DNA of 64,000 nucleotides from Holophaga foetida DSM 6591 (GCF_000242615.2 NZ_KI912268.1:2689911-2753910), one strand, 5' to 3'; numbered from the stretch's first letter, positions 27,012-36,828 are shown. Numbers and translations: made by a program. The notes: generated by a model from the letters alone, not told the origin.

Positions 27012-29375
27012 ATGGTTCAGTTCAACACACGCGCCAATGAGATCCTGCTGAAATTGGTCTACTACGGTCCCGGGCTTTCGGGAAAGACGACCAATCTGCA
27101 GGCCCTGCACGCCATGTGTCAGGAATCGAACCGGGGTGAGCTCTTTTCCGTGAACACCCAGGAGGATCGGACACTCTTCTTCGACCTGCTGCCTATCAAT
27201 CTCGGCTACATCTACGGCAACGCCATCCATCTTCAGATCTACACGGTGCCCGGTCAGGTCCAGTACGACGCCAGCCGACGGGTCGTGCTCGGAGGGGCTG
27301 ATGGCGTCGTCTTCGTGGCGGATTCCAGCGAAGCGAAGATGCAGGACAATGTGGATTCGCTCTCGAACCTCTACCACAACCTCAATGCCAATCGACTGAA
27401 CATCAAGCAGATCCCCTTCGTACTGCAATACAACAAGCGGGACCTGCCGGACGCCATGCCGGTGGGCGTCATGAACCGGCGCCTCAACTTCCGCTCCGTG
27501 CCCTACTTCGAGTCAGTGGCCAACCGGGGGACGGGCGTGCTGGACACCTTCATGTCCATCGCCCGGGAGACGGTGAGCAGCACCTTCCGCAAGTACCATC
27601 TGGACAAGAAGATCAAGGATTTCGATGAGATGCTCAATCTCATCGACTCCAATATCCGGGCCAACATGCAGGAGCTTCCGCCCTCGACGGAGCCCGCAGC
27701 CGTTCCCCCGGAATCCACGGTGTTGAGACATTCCGGTGTGAGCGTTTCCGAACTTGTGCCGGGCAAGGTGGCGGATCCACAGGAACTGCTGGAGGATGCC
27801 CTCAAGTCCAACATGGAGACGGCCCGCCTCTACTCTGAGCTCAAGCAGGTGAAAGAGTCCCTGGAGAAGAAGAACCAGGAGATGATCGGGCTCTGCGCTC
27901 AGCTGGAGAAGGCCAACCAGGACAACATCAAGACCCGCCGCTACCTCGAGGGGCTCATCCAGAGCGTGGGGGAGGCGGTGGTCTCCTTCGCCTCCGACGG
28001 TCGCATCCTTACCTGGAACGCCGCTGCTGAGCAGATCTTCGGGTACACCCGCAGCGAGATTGTGGGACATACCTTCCATCAGCTGACCCCCCAGCACCGT
28101 TCCGGCGAGTTGGCCCAGGTCATCGCCCAGGTGGGCCAGGGTCGGGTTCTCCGGGACATCCCCACCACCCGCCTGCGCAAGAGCGGCACGGAGTTCCCCT
28201 GCACGATCACCTATGCCCCCATCCGGGGCACCGAGGACAAGGTGCTGGCCTTCTCGGCCCTGGTCCGGGACATCGGCGAGCAGCGCTTCCTGGAGCGGAA
28301 GGTGCACGAACTTGAGGTCAGTTCCTCCCTGGCTCGCATCATGCCGCCCCTGTTCAACGAGCTGGCCAACCGCTTGAGCCCCATTCTCCTGCAGCGGGGG
28401 CTGCTCATGGATGAGTGTGCCAATTCGGCCCAGTCGGAGCGGATCGGCAAGCTGCTCCACTCCATCGATTCGATCCTGAACCTGTTGAAACCCCTGATGA
28501 TGGTGCTCTCTCCGTCCTCCCCGCGGCTGGGGATGCATGGGTTGAACGCCCTGATCCTGGAGGCTGTGAAGCGGATGGAATCGGAATCCGCTGCTGCCGG
28601 TGTGGTGGTGGACTGTTCCCTGGAGCCGATCCTGCCGGATTGCGCCATGGATGGCGACCAGATGCGGGATGCCCTGTTCAATCTCGTCCGCAGCAGCGTC
28701 TATGCGGCGGCCAGGTCTGCCACCAAGCGGGTCCGCATCGGGACCCGGCGTGTGGGCGAATCCCTTCAACTGGTGAGCCAGGATACCGGTCCGGCCATCG
28801 CCGAGGCTGACAAGGAGAGAGTCTTTGAACTGTCCGGTGCCTCCGATGTCGAGTCCCTGGGGCTCGCAGCGGCCGCTGCCGTAGTCCGATCCCATGGAGG
28901 GCGTATTTCGCTCAGAAGCCAGCAGGGCATTGGAAACGCGTACCTCGTGGAGCTTCCCATGTCCGAAAAAACCTCGGCTCCCTCCCAGGTAAATGGGATC
29001 CAGGGCCAGAGCATCCTGGTGGTGGACGACGAGCCCTTCCTTCTTGAATGCCTGTCCGATGCTCTGGAGTCGTGGGGCTACAGGGTGACCCCCTGCGCCT
29101 CGGGCGAGGATGCGGTGCGGGTCCTGGGCTCCGAGACGTTCGACCTGGTCATCTCAGACATCCGGATGCCTGGATTCTCCGGGATACAGCTCTATGACTG
29201 GCTTGTCGGGAATAAACCAGAAATCACCAAACGCATCATCTTCACCACCGGTGACGCCTTCGACCCCGAGACCCGCTCCTTCCTCGAGACCCACGCCCTG
29301 CCGAGTCTGGGGAAGCCCTTCGATCTCCGGAAACTCAAGGAATCCCTGGCCAGTCTGAAGCTGAGCGGTGAGTAG
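27012..29375 (+). CDS. MglA-type GTPase fused to PAS, degenerate kinase and receiver domains
   Basis: 787 residues from ATG 27012, which matches the usual MglA N-terminus; a GTG at 26985 is possible. Domains: MglA-like small GTPase (about 1-195) with P-loop YYGPGLSGKTTN, TVPGQ in place of DTPGQ as in MglA, and QYNKRD; a coiled coil (about 255-305); PAS (about 310-430); a histidine-kinase-like region (about 435-650) with a recognisable N-box (DALFNLVRSS) but no clear phospho-acceptor His and an eroded G1 box (DTGPAI); and a receiver (about 665-787) with VVDDE and acceptor D716 in ISDIRMPG. MglA GTPases set polarity in gliding and twitching bacteria. No MglB-type GAP is adjacent. Confidence 0.85.
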   Translation: MVQFNTRANEILLKLVYYGPGLSGKTTNLQALHAMCQESNRGELFSVNTQEDRTLFFDLLPINLGYIYGNAIHLQIYTVPGQVQYDASRRVVLGGADGVVFVADSSEAKMQDNVDSLSNLYHNLNANRLNIKQIPFVLQYNKRDLPDAMPVGVMNRRLNFRSVPYFESVANRGTGVLDTFMSIARETVSSTFRKYHLDKKIKDFDEMLNLIDSNIRANMQELPPSTEPAAVPPESTVLRHSGVSVSELVPGKVADPQELLEDALKSNMETARLYSELKQVKESLEKKNQEMIGLCAQLEKANQDNIKTRRYLEGLIQSVGEAVVSFASDGRILTWNAAAEQIFGYTRSEIVGHTFHQLTPQHRSGELAQVIAQVGQGRVLRDIPTTRLRKSGTEFPCTITYAPIRGTEDKVLAFSALVRDIGEQRFLERKVHELEVSSSLARIMPPLFNELANRLSPILLQRGLLMDECANSAQSERIGKLLHSIDSILNLLKPLMMVLSPSSPRLGMHGLNALILEAVKRMESESAAAGVVVDCSLEPILPDCAMDGDQMRDALFNLVRSSVYAAARSATKRVRIGTRRVGESLQLVSQDTGPAIAEADKERVFELSGASDVESLGLAAAAAVVRSHGGRISLRSQQGIGNAYLVELPMSEKTSAPSQVNGIQGQSILVVDDEPFLLECLSDALESWGYRVTPCASGEDAVRVLGSETFDLVISDIRMPGFSGIQLYDWLVGNKPEITKRIIFTTGDAFDPETRSFLETHALPSLGKPFDLRKLKESLASLKLSGE

Positions 29376-29447
29376 GGAGATCCCCCATACCCTCTGCTGG
29401 CAGAAAGCGGCTAAGGTTTAGGTGGCCATTTCCTTCTAGGAGAAACC

Positions 29448-31535
29448 ATGAAACATCGTTGGGTTTTCTTGCTGGCTTCCGGGGTCGCCCTCCTGGGGCA
29501 AGACCTGCCGCAGGTGCGGGAACTGGAGCGGCTGGGCGAGGGTGGGCGTGAGGTCCTGGTCCTGGGTCTGGACGCCCAGGGTTTCGACAAGCTGAGGGGT
29601 CACCAGCGCAAATTCGCCTACTACCTGTACCGGGCCGCTATCGCCGGAAACGATATCGCCTACCTCCAGACACATCGTTACGCCCTGGACATCAAGGAGC
29701 TCTTCGAGGTTCTGTACGCCCACCGGGAAGGACTGGACGCCGATACCAAGGCTGGCATTGAGGACTATCTCAAGCAGGTGTGGGTCAACCACGGTCAGTA
29801 TCGACACTGGACCCACTCCAAGTTCGTGCCTGCCAAGCTGGACTTCGCTCAGCTCCAGAAAGCGGTGAAGGCGGCCAAGAAGGGGGGTGCCCAGTTCCAC
29901 TTCTCCAAGGGAGAGCCTGTGGAGCGTGTCCTGGTGCGGCTCAAGCCCCACATCTTCGATCTGAAGGTGGAGCCGGTGCTGGTGAATCAGGCCCCGGGAC
30001 AGGATCCCATCAAGACCAGTGCCAGTGGCCTCTATGACCCAGGCCTGACGCTGAAGGAGATCCAGGCCCTGCCCCAGGAGGCCCAGACCCGCCTCAATGT
30101 CCGCTTCGCCAGGAAGGGCAAGCGCGCCGTGGCCGAGCCCTTCAAGATCGGCGGAGTGTACGGGGAGCAGCTGGACTGCGTGGCCTTCTGGCTTCGCAAG
30201 GCATCCCAGTACGTCGACAACGAGATGGTGGAGAGGGAGATCGAGAAGGGCGGCGTCAAGGTCAAGAAGATGCGCTATGAGCCCGTCGCCATCCAGAAGA
30301 AGGCTGTGGATGAGCTGGTGGCCTACTACGAGACCGGTGATCTGGCCCGCTTCCAGGAACACTGTGTGGCCTGGGTGCAGACCAAGGGCGCTGTCGATTT
30401 CCTCAACGGCTTCCATGAGGTCTACAAGGACCCCCGGGCTGTGGTGGGCAGCTTTGAGGCCAACGTCTCCTTGCGCCAGGACTCCGAACCCCTGGACCGG
30501 CTGAGTCAGAACGCCTTCTACTTCGAGGGGAAGATGCCCTGGAAGGATGCCTGGAAACGCGCCAAGGTGGAGCCCCCGGTTGCCATCAGCGTCCAGGCCA
30601 TCGTGGAAACCGGGGATGCCGGACCCATTAGCCCAGCGGCCTACAACCTTCCAAACGCCAATGATTTCAGAAAACTGCACGGGTCCAAGAACGTCGTCCT
30701 GCAGAATGTCATGCTGGCGGAGAGCCCCGAGATTCGTCAGAAGACCCTGGAGGCCTTCTACCTTCCCGAAGATCAAGAGCTGATCAGGAAGCATGGAGAC
30801 CAGGCCCGCCTCTGGCAGGTCTACCTCCACGAGGTCATCGGCCACGGTAGCGGCCAGCCCGATGCCTCCCTGGGGAGCGAGGATCCCTCCGTCAAGCTGG
30901 GGGGTGTCTACAATGCCCTGGAGGAGTGCCGAGCTGAGGCTGTGGCCCTCTACCAGGCTGCCGATCCAAAGCTGGCCGAGATCGGTGCCGCGACGGTCGC
31001 GGATCAGCCCGGCATGACGCAGGCCATGTACCTCCAGCTCCTCACCCGGCAGCTGCGGGCCAATGGCGAGGCCACGGATGGGGTCCTGCGCAGTGCCCAC
31101 CGCCAGGGAGGTCAGGCCATCCTGAACTACCTGATCCAGCCTGGCAAGGACTTCGGGACCAGCGTGATCCAGAGGGATGGGCATTTCTATGTCCAGGTGT
31201 CGGACGCCCAGAAGGCTCGCATTGGTGTGGGTGAGATCCTGGAGAAGCTCCAGACCTTCAAGTCCATGGGGGATCGTGCCGGAGCAGAGGCCTTCTTCGA
31301 ACAATTCGGAAGCCAGGTGAACCCGGACTGGCAGAAGGATGCCCAGGCTCGCATTGCCGCCATCGGTCGTCCCCGGGAAACGGCCTTTGTCTTCCCCGCC
31401 CTCGTTCCGGTGGTGGAGGAGAAGGACGGTCGCGAGGTCCTCAAGGAGGTGCGTCTGGAGAGCAAGGAGACCCTGGCTGAACAGATGCTGCGCTACCGGG
31501 CATGGGCCCGCAGCCGGGAGCTGGCGCCGAAGTAG
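29448..31535 (+). CDS. secreted dipeptidyl peptidase III-family metallopeptidase (M49)
   Basis: 695 residues with a signal peptide (MKHRWVFLLASGVALLG). Zinc motif HEVIGH (461-466) followed by GSG, and EECRAE (492-497), which supply the M49 ligands H461, H466 and E493 and the catalytic E462. Size and motifs match DPP III, which removes dipeptides from N-termini of short peptides. An exported version suggests peptide scavenging in the periplasm or outside. It is preceded by AGGAG 6 nt upstream and stands as a single gene ending at a strong hairpin. Confidence 0.9.
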   Translation: MKHRWVFLLASGVALLGQDLPQVRELERLGEGGREVLVLGLDAQGFDKLRGHQRKFAYYLYRAAIAGNDIAYLQTHRYALDIKELFEVLYAHREGLDADTKAGIEDYLKQVWVNHGQYRHWTHSKFVPAKLDFAQLQKAVKAAKKGGAQFHFSKGEPVERVLVRLKPHIFDLKVEPVLVNQAPGQDPIKTSASGLYDPGLTLKEIQALPQEAQTRLNVRFARKGKRAVAEPFKIGGVYGEQLDCVAFWLRKASQYVDNEMVEREIEKGGVKVKKMRYEPVAIQKKAVDELVAYYETGDLARFQEHCVAWVQTKGAVDFLNGFHEVYKDPRAVVGSFEANVSLRQDSEPLDRLSQNAFYFEGKMPWKDAWKRAKVEPPVAISVQAIVETGDAGPISPAAYNLPNANDFRKLHGSKNVVLQNVMLAESPEIRQKTLEAFYLPEDQELIRKHGDQARLWQVYLHEVIGHGSGQPDASLGSEDPSVKLGGVYNALEECRAEAVALYQAADPKLAEIGAATVADQPGMTQAMYLQLLTRQLRANGEATDGVLRSAHRQGGQAILNYLIQPGKDFGTSVIQRDGHFYVQVSDAQKARIGVGEILEKLQTFKSMGDRAGAEAFFEQFGSQVNPDWQKDAQARIAAIGRPRETAFVFPALVPVVEEKDGREVLKEVRLESKETLAEQMLRYRAWARSRELAPK

Positions 31536-31544
31536 ATCGGGTTT

Positions 31545-31619
31545 CACGCGGAGGCGCGGAGCGCGCGGAGGAAAAGCGGGATTACCTTCCTGTCTCCGCG
31601 TGCTCCGCGCCTCCGCGTG
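31545..31619. terminator. 26-bp-stem hairpin between convergent genes
   Basis: Arms 31545-31570 and 31594-31619 pair at 25 of 26 positions, with a 23-nt loop. The arms are made of CGCGGAGG and GCGGAGCG modules that occur as interspersed repeats in many GC-rich genomes. It lies between the stops of the M49 peptidase and the CAP gene and may terminate both, or be a repeat element. Confidence 0.7.
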
Positions 31620-31626
31620 AGCCCCT

Positions 31627-32277
31627 TCAGTCCTTGAACCCGTCGGCCATATCCACGACGGTCATGGTGCCGTAGGTCTTGTGGGATCCGGTGGCGGCTC
31701 CGGCGATCCTGAAGTCTGGGTCGAAGATGTTCCTGCGGTGGCCCCTGTCGGGTACGCCATCGTCGATGACCAGCTGGAGCATGGTCATGCGGGGCACCTC
31801 TGGCCCGTAATTGATGATCTCCCCGCAGACTCCGACTGGACCCTGGCGGGCGATGCGATCCTGCATGGTGGAACCGGTGGGGCCTTTGTGCCCTGTCTGC
31901 CCGGTGGGGCCCTGCTCGCGCACCAGCTCCAGGGCTGAGCGGAAAAGGCTCTCTGAGAATGCCAGGGGCTCGCGGGGAGGGACGGACTCAAGGAAGGCCA
32001 CGGCCTCATCCAGGGCGGCAGCGCCCTCATTGGTCCGGATGGGGATGCGGTTCGGAAGGCGCCATAGCGTGCCATCGAAGTACTTCCTCAAGGCCTTCAG
32101 GTAGTCGGCATAGGCCTTGGGGTACTTCCGGATGCGGTTGATTTCCAGTACGACTGCCTTCTCCTCCGGGGTGGCAGTCACGCCTTCCGCTGCGTCCAAA
32201 GGTGCTGGCTCGGAGGTTGGAGGCTGCCCCATGGCGGGGGTGATGGCCAGCAGGAGGGGTAGGATGGCTCGCCGCAT
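31627..32277 (-). CDS. secreted CAP (SCP/PR1-like) domain protein
   Basis: 216 residues from ATG 32277, which gives a clean signal peptide (MRRAILPLLLAITPAMGQ); the longer open frame overlaps upstream regulatory DNA. The CAP domain contains ALELVREQGPTGQTGHKG, MQDRIARQG, CGEIINYG, and GVPDRGHRRNIFDPDF, the conserved cavity motifs of bacterial CAP proteins. Biochemical role uncertain; these proteins are often extracellular. Single gene. Confidence 0.88.
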   Translation of the reverse strand: MRRAILPLLLAITPAMGQPPTSEPAPLDAAEGVTATPEEKAVVLEINRIRKYPKAYADYLKALRKYFDGTLWRLPNRIPIRTNEGAAALDEAVAFLESVPPREPLAFSESLFRSALELVREQGPTGQTGHKGPTGSTMQDRIARQGPVGVCGEIINYGPEVPRMTMLQLVIDDGVPDRGHRRNIFDPDFRIAGAATGSHKTYGTMTVVDMADGFKD

Positions 32278-32420
32278 GATTCGTGTCACCTCATCTTCTA
32301 TGCCTCGGTGGGACGGAATCCATTCTCTCGTCAGGATGAAGCGGCTCACGGGAGTCCCATGCCGATCGGCATTAGATCCTATCGTCACTCTGGGCCTACA
32401 ATGAAAGCGCGGAGTGTTTC

Positions 32421-33374
32421 ATGGTCCAGCCTTATCTCAGCGTGGTCATCCCCATTTACAACGAGGAGGAGAACATTCCCTCCCTTTGGGAGCGGCTCTC
32501 CACGACCCTTCGGACCCACTTCAACACCCCTGGACGCGACTGGGAGGTGATCTTCACGGATGACGGCAGCCGCGATCGGAGCCTGGAAATCCTTACCGAG
32601 ATCGCCGCAGCAGAGCCCAGGGTTTCCGTGGTGGAGTTCAATCGGAACTACGGCCAGCACAGCGCCATCTTTGGGGCCTTCTCCCTGGTCCAGGGGCAGG
32701 TCGTCGTGACCCTGGACGCGGATCTCCAGAACCCTCCGGAGGAGATCCCCAAGCTGGTGGCCAAGATCGATGAGGGATTCGATGTGGCGGGGGGATGGCG
32801 TCAGGGGCGGACGGACAACGACAGCCTCTTCCGGACCCTTCCCAGCAAGCTGGTCAACGCTGTCACCCGGAAGACCACGGGTGTCCGGATGAACGACTAC
32901 GGGTGCATGCTGCGGGCCTACCGCCGCGAGATCGTGGACGCCATGCTCCAGTGCCGGGAACGCTCCAGCTTCATTCCGGCGTTGGCCAACAGCTTTGCCA
33001 AGCGCATCGCCGAGGTCCCGGTGGGCCACGCCGAGCGCGCTGCCGGCGAATCCAAGTACGGCCTTTGGAAGCTGATCAACCTCCAGTTCGACCTCCTTAC
33101 CAGCTTCAGCCTCCTTCCCCTTCAGATGCTCAGCGTGCTCGGTGTGCTCATCAGCGTCCTGGGCATCGGCTTCGGCATCTACCTGATGATCTATCGGATC
33201 CTGCACCCAGAGGGGAGCGCCGAGGGGGTCTTCACCCTCTTCGCCATCCTCTTCATCTTCGTGGGAGCCCAGTTCCTGGCCTTCGGACTGCTGGGGGAGT
33301 ACATCGGTCGCATCTACCAGGAGGTGCGGGACCGTCCCCGCTTCGTGGTGAAGAAGGTGCACCGGAAGGGGTAG
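32421..33374 (+). CDS. ArnC-like membrane glycosyltransferase (GT2)
   Basis: 317 residues. GT-A fold with VVIPIYNEEENIPSL at the N-terminus, nucleotide-binding TDDGSRDRSL, metal motif TLDADLQNPPEE, and two C-terminal transmembrane helices (about 230-300). It resembles polyprenyl-phosphate sugar transferases of the ArnC/dolichol-phosphate-mannose-synthase group, which move a sugar from a nucleotide donor to undecaprenyl phosphate on the cytoplasmic face. The actual sugar is not identifiable. Its start lies 144 nt from the divergent CAP gene. Confidence 0.88.
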   Translation: MVQPYLSVVIPIYNEEENIPSLWERLSTTLRTHFNTPGRDWEVIFTDDGSRDRSLEILTEIAAAEPRVSVVEFNRNYGQHSAIFGAFSLVQGQVVVTLDADLQNPPEEIPKLVAKIDEGFDVAGGWRQGRTDNDSLFRTLPSKLVNAVTRKTTGVRMNDYGCMLRAYRREIVDAMLQCRERSSFIPALANSFAKRIAEVPVGHAERAAGESKYGLWKLINLQFDLLTSFSLLPLQMLSVLGVLISVLGIGFGIYLMIYRILHPEGSAEGVFTLFAILFIFVGAQFLAFGLLGEYIGRIYQEVRDRPRFVVKKVHRKG

Positions 33375-33397
33375 GCGCCCCAGCGGCCAAAGAGAAA

Positions 33398-33875
33398 CCC
33401 GATTATCGGCTTTGCTCAGCCAGGAAGTTCAAAAGAGTGAACACAGACGTGATGGTCGGGCTTTGCCTGGCCATCACGTGGGGGTCAAAGGGGGGACATC
33501 GCGAGCGCAGCGAGCAGGCGGTCCCCCCTTTCATGGCAGAGGGCACAGAGAAAAGCAAAGGCTGGCTGGGATGGAGGGGATACAGGGGATGAAAAGCCTC
33601 TGGTCTGAATGATCGGCGCTCCGGCCCTGGTTCCAGGAGGGTGAGCAGGCTGCGCACGCGCGCGTGCCGAAGCCCGCTCACCCTTCCGGAACGCGCCCGG
33701 CAAAGCCGGACGCCCCCGCTTCGCGGGGCGGGCTGGAGCGTCTTGGTGGACCATTGTTGTACGCTGATTGCTTTATCCTGCTTCATCCTTTTTATCCCAG
33801 CCGATTCTGATTTTCGGGGCCTGCCAAAAGCTATCCCAGCCCCTCGGCCTTGGCTGAAGCAAGCCGATAATCGGG
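33398..33875. repeat. 478-bp element bounded by 25-base inverted repeats
   Basis: CCCGATTATCGGCTTTGCTC at 33398 onward (arm 33398-33422) matches the complement of 33851-33875 with two single-base gaps. The enclosed 428 bases contain the other palindromes. This is the layout of a MITE-like element, though no clear target duplication is seen. Confidence 0.5.
33633..33689. repeat. nested hairpin
   Basis: GGGTGAGC (33639-33646) pairs with GCTCACCC (33676-33683), extendable outward to 33633 and 33689 with two mismatches. Inside, GGCT/AGCC and CACG/CGTG continue the pairing, giving a long nested structure. Confidence 0.6.
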
Positions 33876-33876
33876 A

Positions 33877-33915
33877 AAAGAAAAGGAGAGAGCGTGTGGC
33901 TCTCTCCTTTTCTTT
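33877..33915 (-). terminator. rho-independent terminator of the eno-ftsB genes
   Basis: AAAGAAAAGGAGAGAGC (33877-33893) and its exact complement at 33899-33915 form a 17-bp stem with loop GTGTG. On the minus strand the descending arm ends in CCTTTTCTTTT, a good U tract, just past the ftsB-like stop at 33928. Confidence 0.85.
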
Positions 33916-33927
33916 CTGCGACGGCTC

Positions 33928-34230
33928 TTAATTCTTGCGTTCCCGGAATGTGTAGATCGTCTCACCCGGCTTCGCAAAACCCTGACGTCGAGCCAGGGCC
34001 TCGAGCAGTTCAGGGTCCTTGGCGGCCAGACGCTTGACCTCTTCCGTCAGTTCCAGATTCCGCTGCGCCTTGACCCCAAGATCCTGACGGAAGGCGACGA
34101 GTTCAGCCTCCCGCTTCCGCAGGTTCATGATGCCGTCCGGCGACACGAACAGGATGGCAAGGGACGAGACACCGGAAAGCCCCAGGGCCCACCAGAGGGT
34201 GCTGGACTTCAGGAGCCAACCGGCGTTCAT
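33928..34230 (-). CDS. ftsB: FtsB/DivIC-like septum formation initiator
   Basis: 100 residues: a short N-terminus, one transmembrane helix (TLWWALGLSGVSSLAILFV, about 11-29), then a coiled coil (LRKREAELVAFRQDLGVKAQ onward) and a C-terminal motif ending GETIYTFRER, which matches the FtsB/DivIC family (typically GExvf). Such proteins link FtsL and FtsQ in the divisome. Its position directly after enolase (9-nt gap) is the classic eno-ftsB order and supports the call despite low sequence conservation. Confidence 0.85.
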   Translation of the reverse strand: MNAGWLLKSSTLWWALGLSGVSSLAILFVSPDGIMNLRKREAELVAFRQDLGVKAQRNLELTEEVKRLAAKDPELLEALARRQGFAKPGETIYTFRERKN

Positions 34231-34239
34231 CGAGAGGTC

Positions 34240-35541
<1,302 letters not shown>

Positions 35542-35570
35542 TTAAGAATTTATTTTTAGGCGGAAGCAGC

Positions 35571-36755
35571 CTACTTGGATGCCTTCTTGGCAGCGGGGAC
35601 GGCCTTGGGCTCCGCTTTCTTGGCGGCGGGCTTGGTAGCGGGGACAGACTTGGGCTCGGCCTTCTTGGCGGCGGGCTTGGCAGCGGGGACAGCCTTGGGC
35701 TCGGCCTTCTTGGCGGCAGGCTTGGCAGCGGGGACAGCCTTGGGCTCGGCCTTCTTGGCCACAGCCTTGGCAGGAGGGACAGCCTTCGGTTCAGCCTTCT
35801 TGGAGGCGACTGGAAGTTTTGCCACTGGAAGCTCCTTTTCCCCCTGAGAGGGCGGTTGAGGTTTGACGAGGGTTGCATGTTTTGGGTTAACAGCGTTGCG
35901 TCCACCTGCCGCTGAGGTCTCCGTCTGCTCCGATTCGGCATCGGAGAGGGCCCCTGCTCTTGGCTTGCTTCGTCCGGGTTTGCGGGCCACTTCCACGCCC
36001 GAAAGAATCTGAGCGAGACGTTTCCCGGGGTAGAACTCGTCCAGGAGCACATCGCCGATGATGATGCCGTGGACTCCCAGTTCCTCGATCTGCCGGATCT
36101 GATCCAGGGTCTGGATGCTCGCCTCCACCATGCGGAGGCACTGCTTTTCAGGCACCTTTGCCACCAGTTCGAGGGCCAGTTCCCAGGAGGGCTCCCAGGT
36201 GTCGAGATCCCGACCGACCACGCAGATGATCTCGGCGCCGGCCTCCAGGGCCCGGGCCAGATCCGCCTCGGAGGAAACCTCGATGACCACATCGAGCCCC
36301 TTGGTGCTGGCCAGTTTGTTCAGGGCGGCCAAGCGATCTGTTTCCAGCATGGCGGCGACAAGGTAGATGGCATCGGCGCCCAGGATCTTGCTCTCCTCCA
36401 CCTGGTACTCTTCAAGGATGAAGTCCCGGCGGAGCACCGGCACCTTGACCAGGGGGCGCACCTCCGGGAGGTTCCGGTCTTCGCCGTAGTAGAGGAAGCG
36501 GTCCGTGGCCACGGACAGGGCCTTGGCTCCGTTCTCCACCAGGCTTTTGGCGTGAGTCGATGCGCGGAAGTTCTCCCTCACTTGCCCTCGGAGCGGATTG
36601 CCGCCAGCAACCTCAGCCACGATCGTGATGCCGGGCTGGCTGAGCTCTTCCTTGAGCGAGTGGTAGCCGCGATAGGGTTCCTTCACAGCGGCTGGGCCCT
36701 TCTGCTTCTTGATCTCGACGTCCAGTGCTTTGAATATCTGGACCTTTTTCAGCAT
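35571..36755 (-). CDS. TrpC-like TIM-barrel protein with altered active site and basic repeat tail
   Basis: 394 residues. The first about 255 align along their length with indole-3-glycerol phosphate synthase (ALSVATDRFLYYGE, PVLRRDFILEEYQV, DVVIEVSSEADLARALEAGA, IIIGDVLL). Yet most catalytic positions differ: the ECKKASPSKG-type loop is AEVAGGNPLRG (Lys lost, Glu kept), the general-acid Lys of KDF is Arg (PVLRRDF), NNRDL is VGRDL, and ESGI is EASI. Only the two Glu positions remain. The last about 80 residues are five copies of a 15-residue Ala/Lys/Pro unit (AKKAEPKAVPAAKPA), resembling histone H1-like tails. Probably not a functional IGPS; DNA, RNA or polyanion binding by the tail is inferred. 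No other trp genes are nearby. Confidence 0.8.
   Translation of the reverse strand: MLKKVQIFKALDVEIKKQKGPAAVKEPYRGYHSLKEELSQPGITIVAEVAGGNPLRGQVRENFRASTHAKSLVENGAKALSVATDRFLYYGEDRNLPEVRPLVKVPVLRRDFILEEYQVEESKILGADAIYLVAAMLETDRLAALNKLASTKGLDVVIEVSSEADLARALEAGAEIICVVGRDLDTWEPSWELALELVAKVPEKQCLRMVEASIQTLDQIRQIEELGVHGIIIGDVLLDEFYPGKRLAQILSGVEVARKPGRSKPRAGALSDAESEQTETSAAGGRNAVNPKHATLVKPQPPSQGEKELPVAKLPVASKKAEPKAVPPAKAVAKKAEPKAVPAAKPAAKKAEPKAVPAAKPAAKKAEPKSVPATKPAAKKAEPKAVPAAKKASK
35574..35810 (-). repeat. 45-bp tandem repeats encoding the basic tail
   Basis: Five in-frame copies of a 45-base unit (GGGACAGCCTTGGGCTCGGC then CTTCTTGGCGGC on the plus strand) encode the AKKAEPKAVPAAKPA tail of the TrpC-like protein. 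Copies differ by few bases, so copy number probably varies between strains. Confidence 0.85.
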
Positions 36756-36780
36756 CTACAGCCCCCATGGCATCTTGAAT

Positions 36781-36795
36781 CCCAGTCTAACTGGG
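36781..36795. promoter_or_regulatory. perfect hairpin in the leader of the TrpC-like gene
   Basis: CCCAGT-CTA-ACTGGG is an exact 6-bp inverted repeat with a 3-nt loop, 25 bases upstream of the start codon at 36755 and downstream of the candidate promoter. It could act at RNA level or as a protein site; nothing more can be said. Confidence 0.35.
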
Positions 36796-36828
36796 GCCCG
36801 CAAAAAGAACGATGGTTCTTTGATTTCA

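Larger units (their letters stand above)
33375..33927. other. 553-base gene-free, palindrome-rich segment
   Basis: No plausible protein; frames here are short and GC-biased. It holds several strong inverted repeats: ACGTGATGG/CCATCACGT (33447-33455 and 33471-33479), a run of Gs and Cs around 33491-33528 (GGGGGGACATCGC to GCGGTCCCCCC), a nested hairpin 33633-33689 and CCCCGCTTCGCGGGG near 33712-33727. Outermost is a 25-base inverted repeat. It may be a non-autonomous element or a structured RNA. Confidence 0.55.

Noticed and set aside
29436..31547. 703-residue open frame on the minus strand
   Set aside because: Antisense to the DPP III gene; the plus strand carries the catalytic motifs.
31627..32277. 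Short collagen-like Gly-X-Y run in the CAP protein
   Set aside because: The GPTGQTGHKG stretch corresponds to the usual bacterial CAP family DQGPKG.TGH motif, not to a collagen insert.
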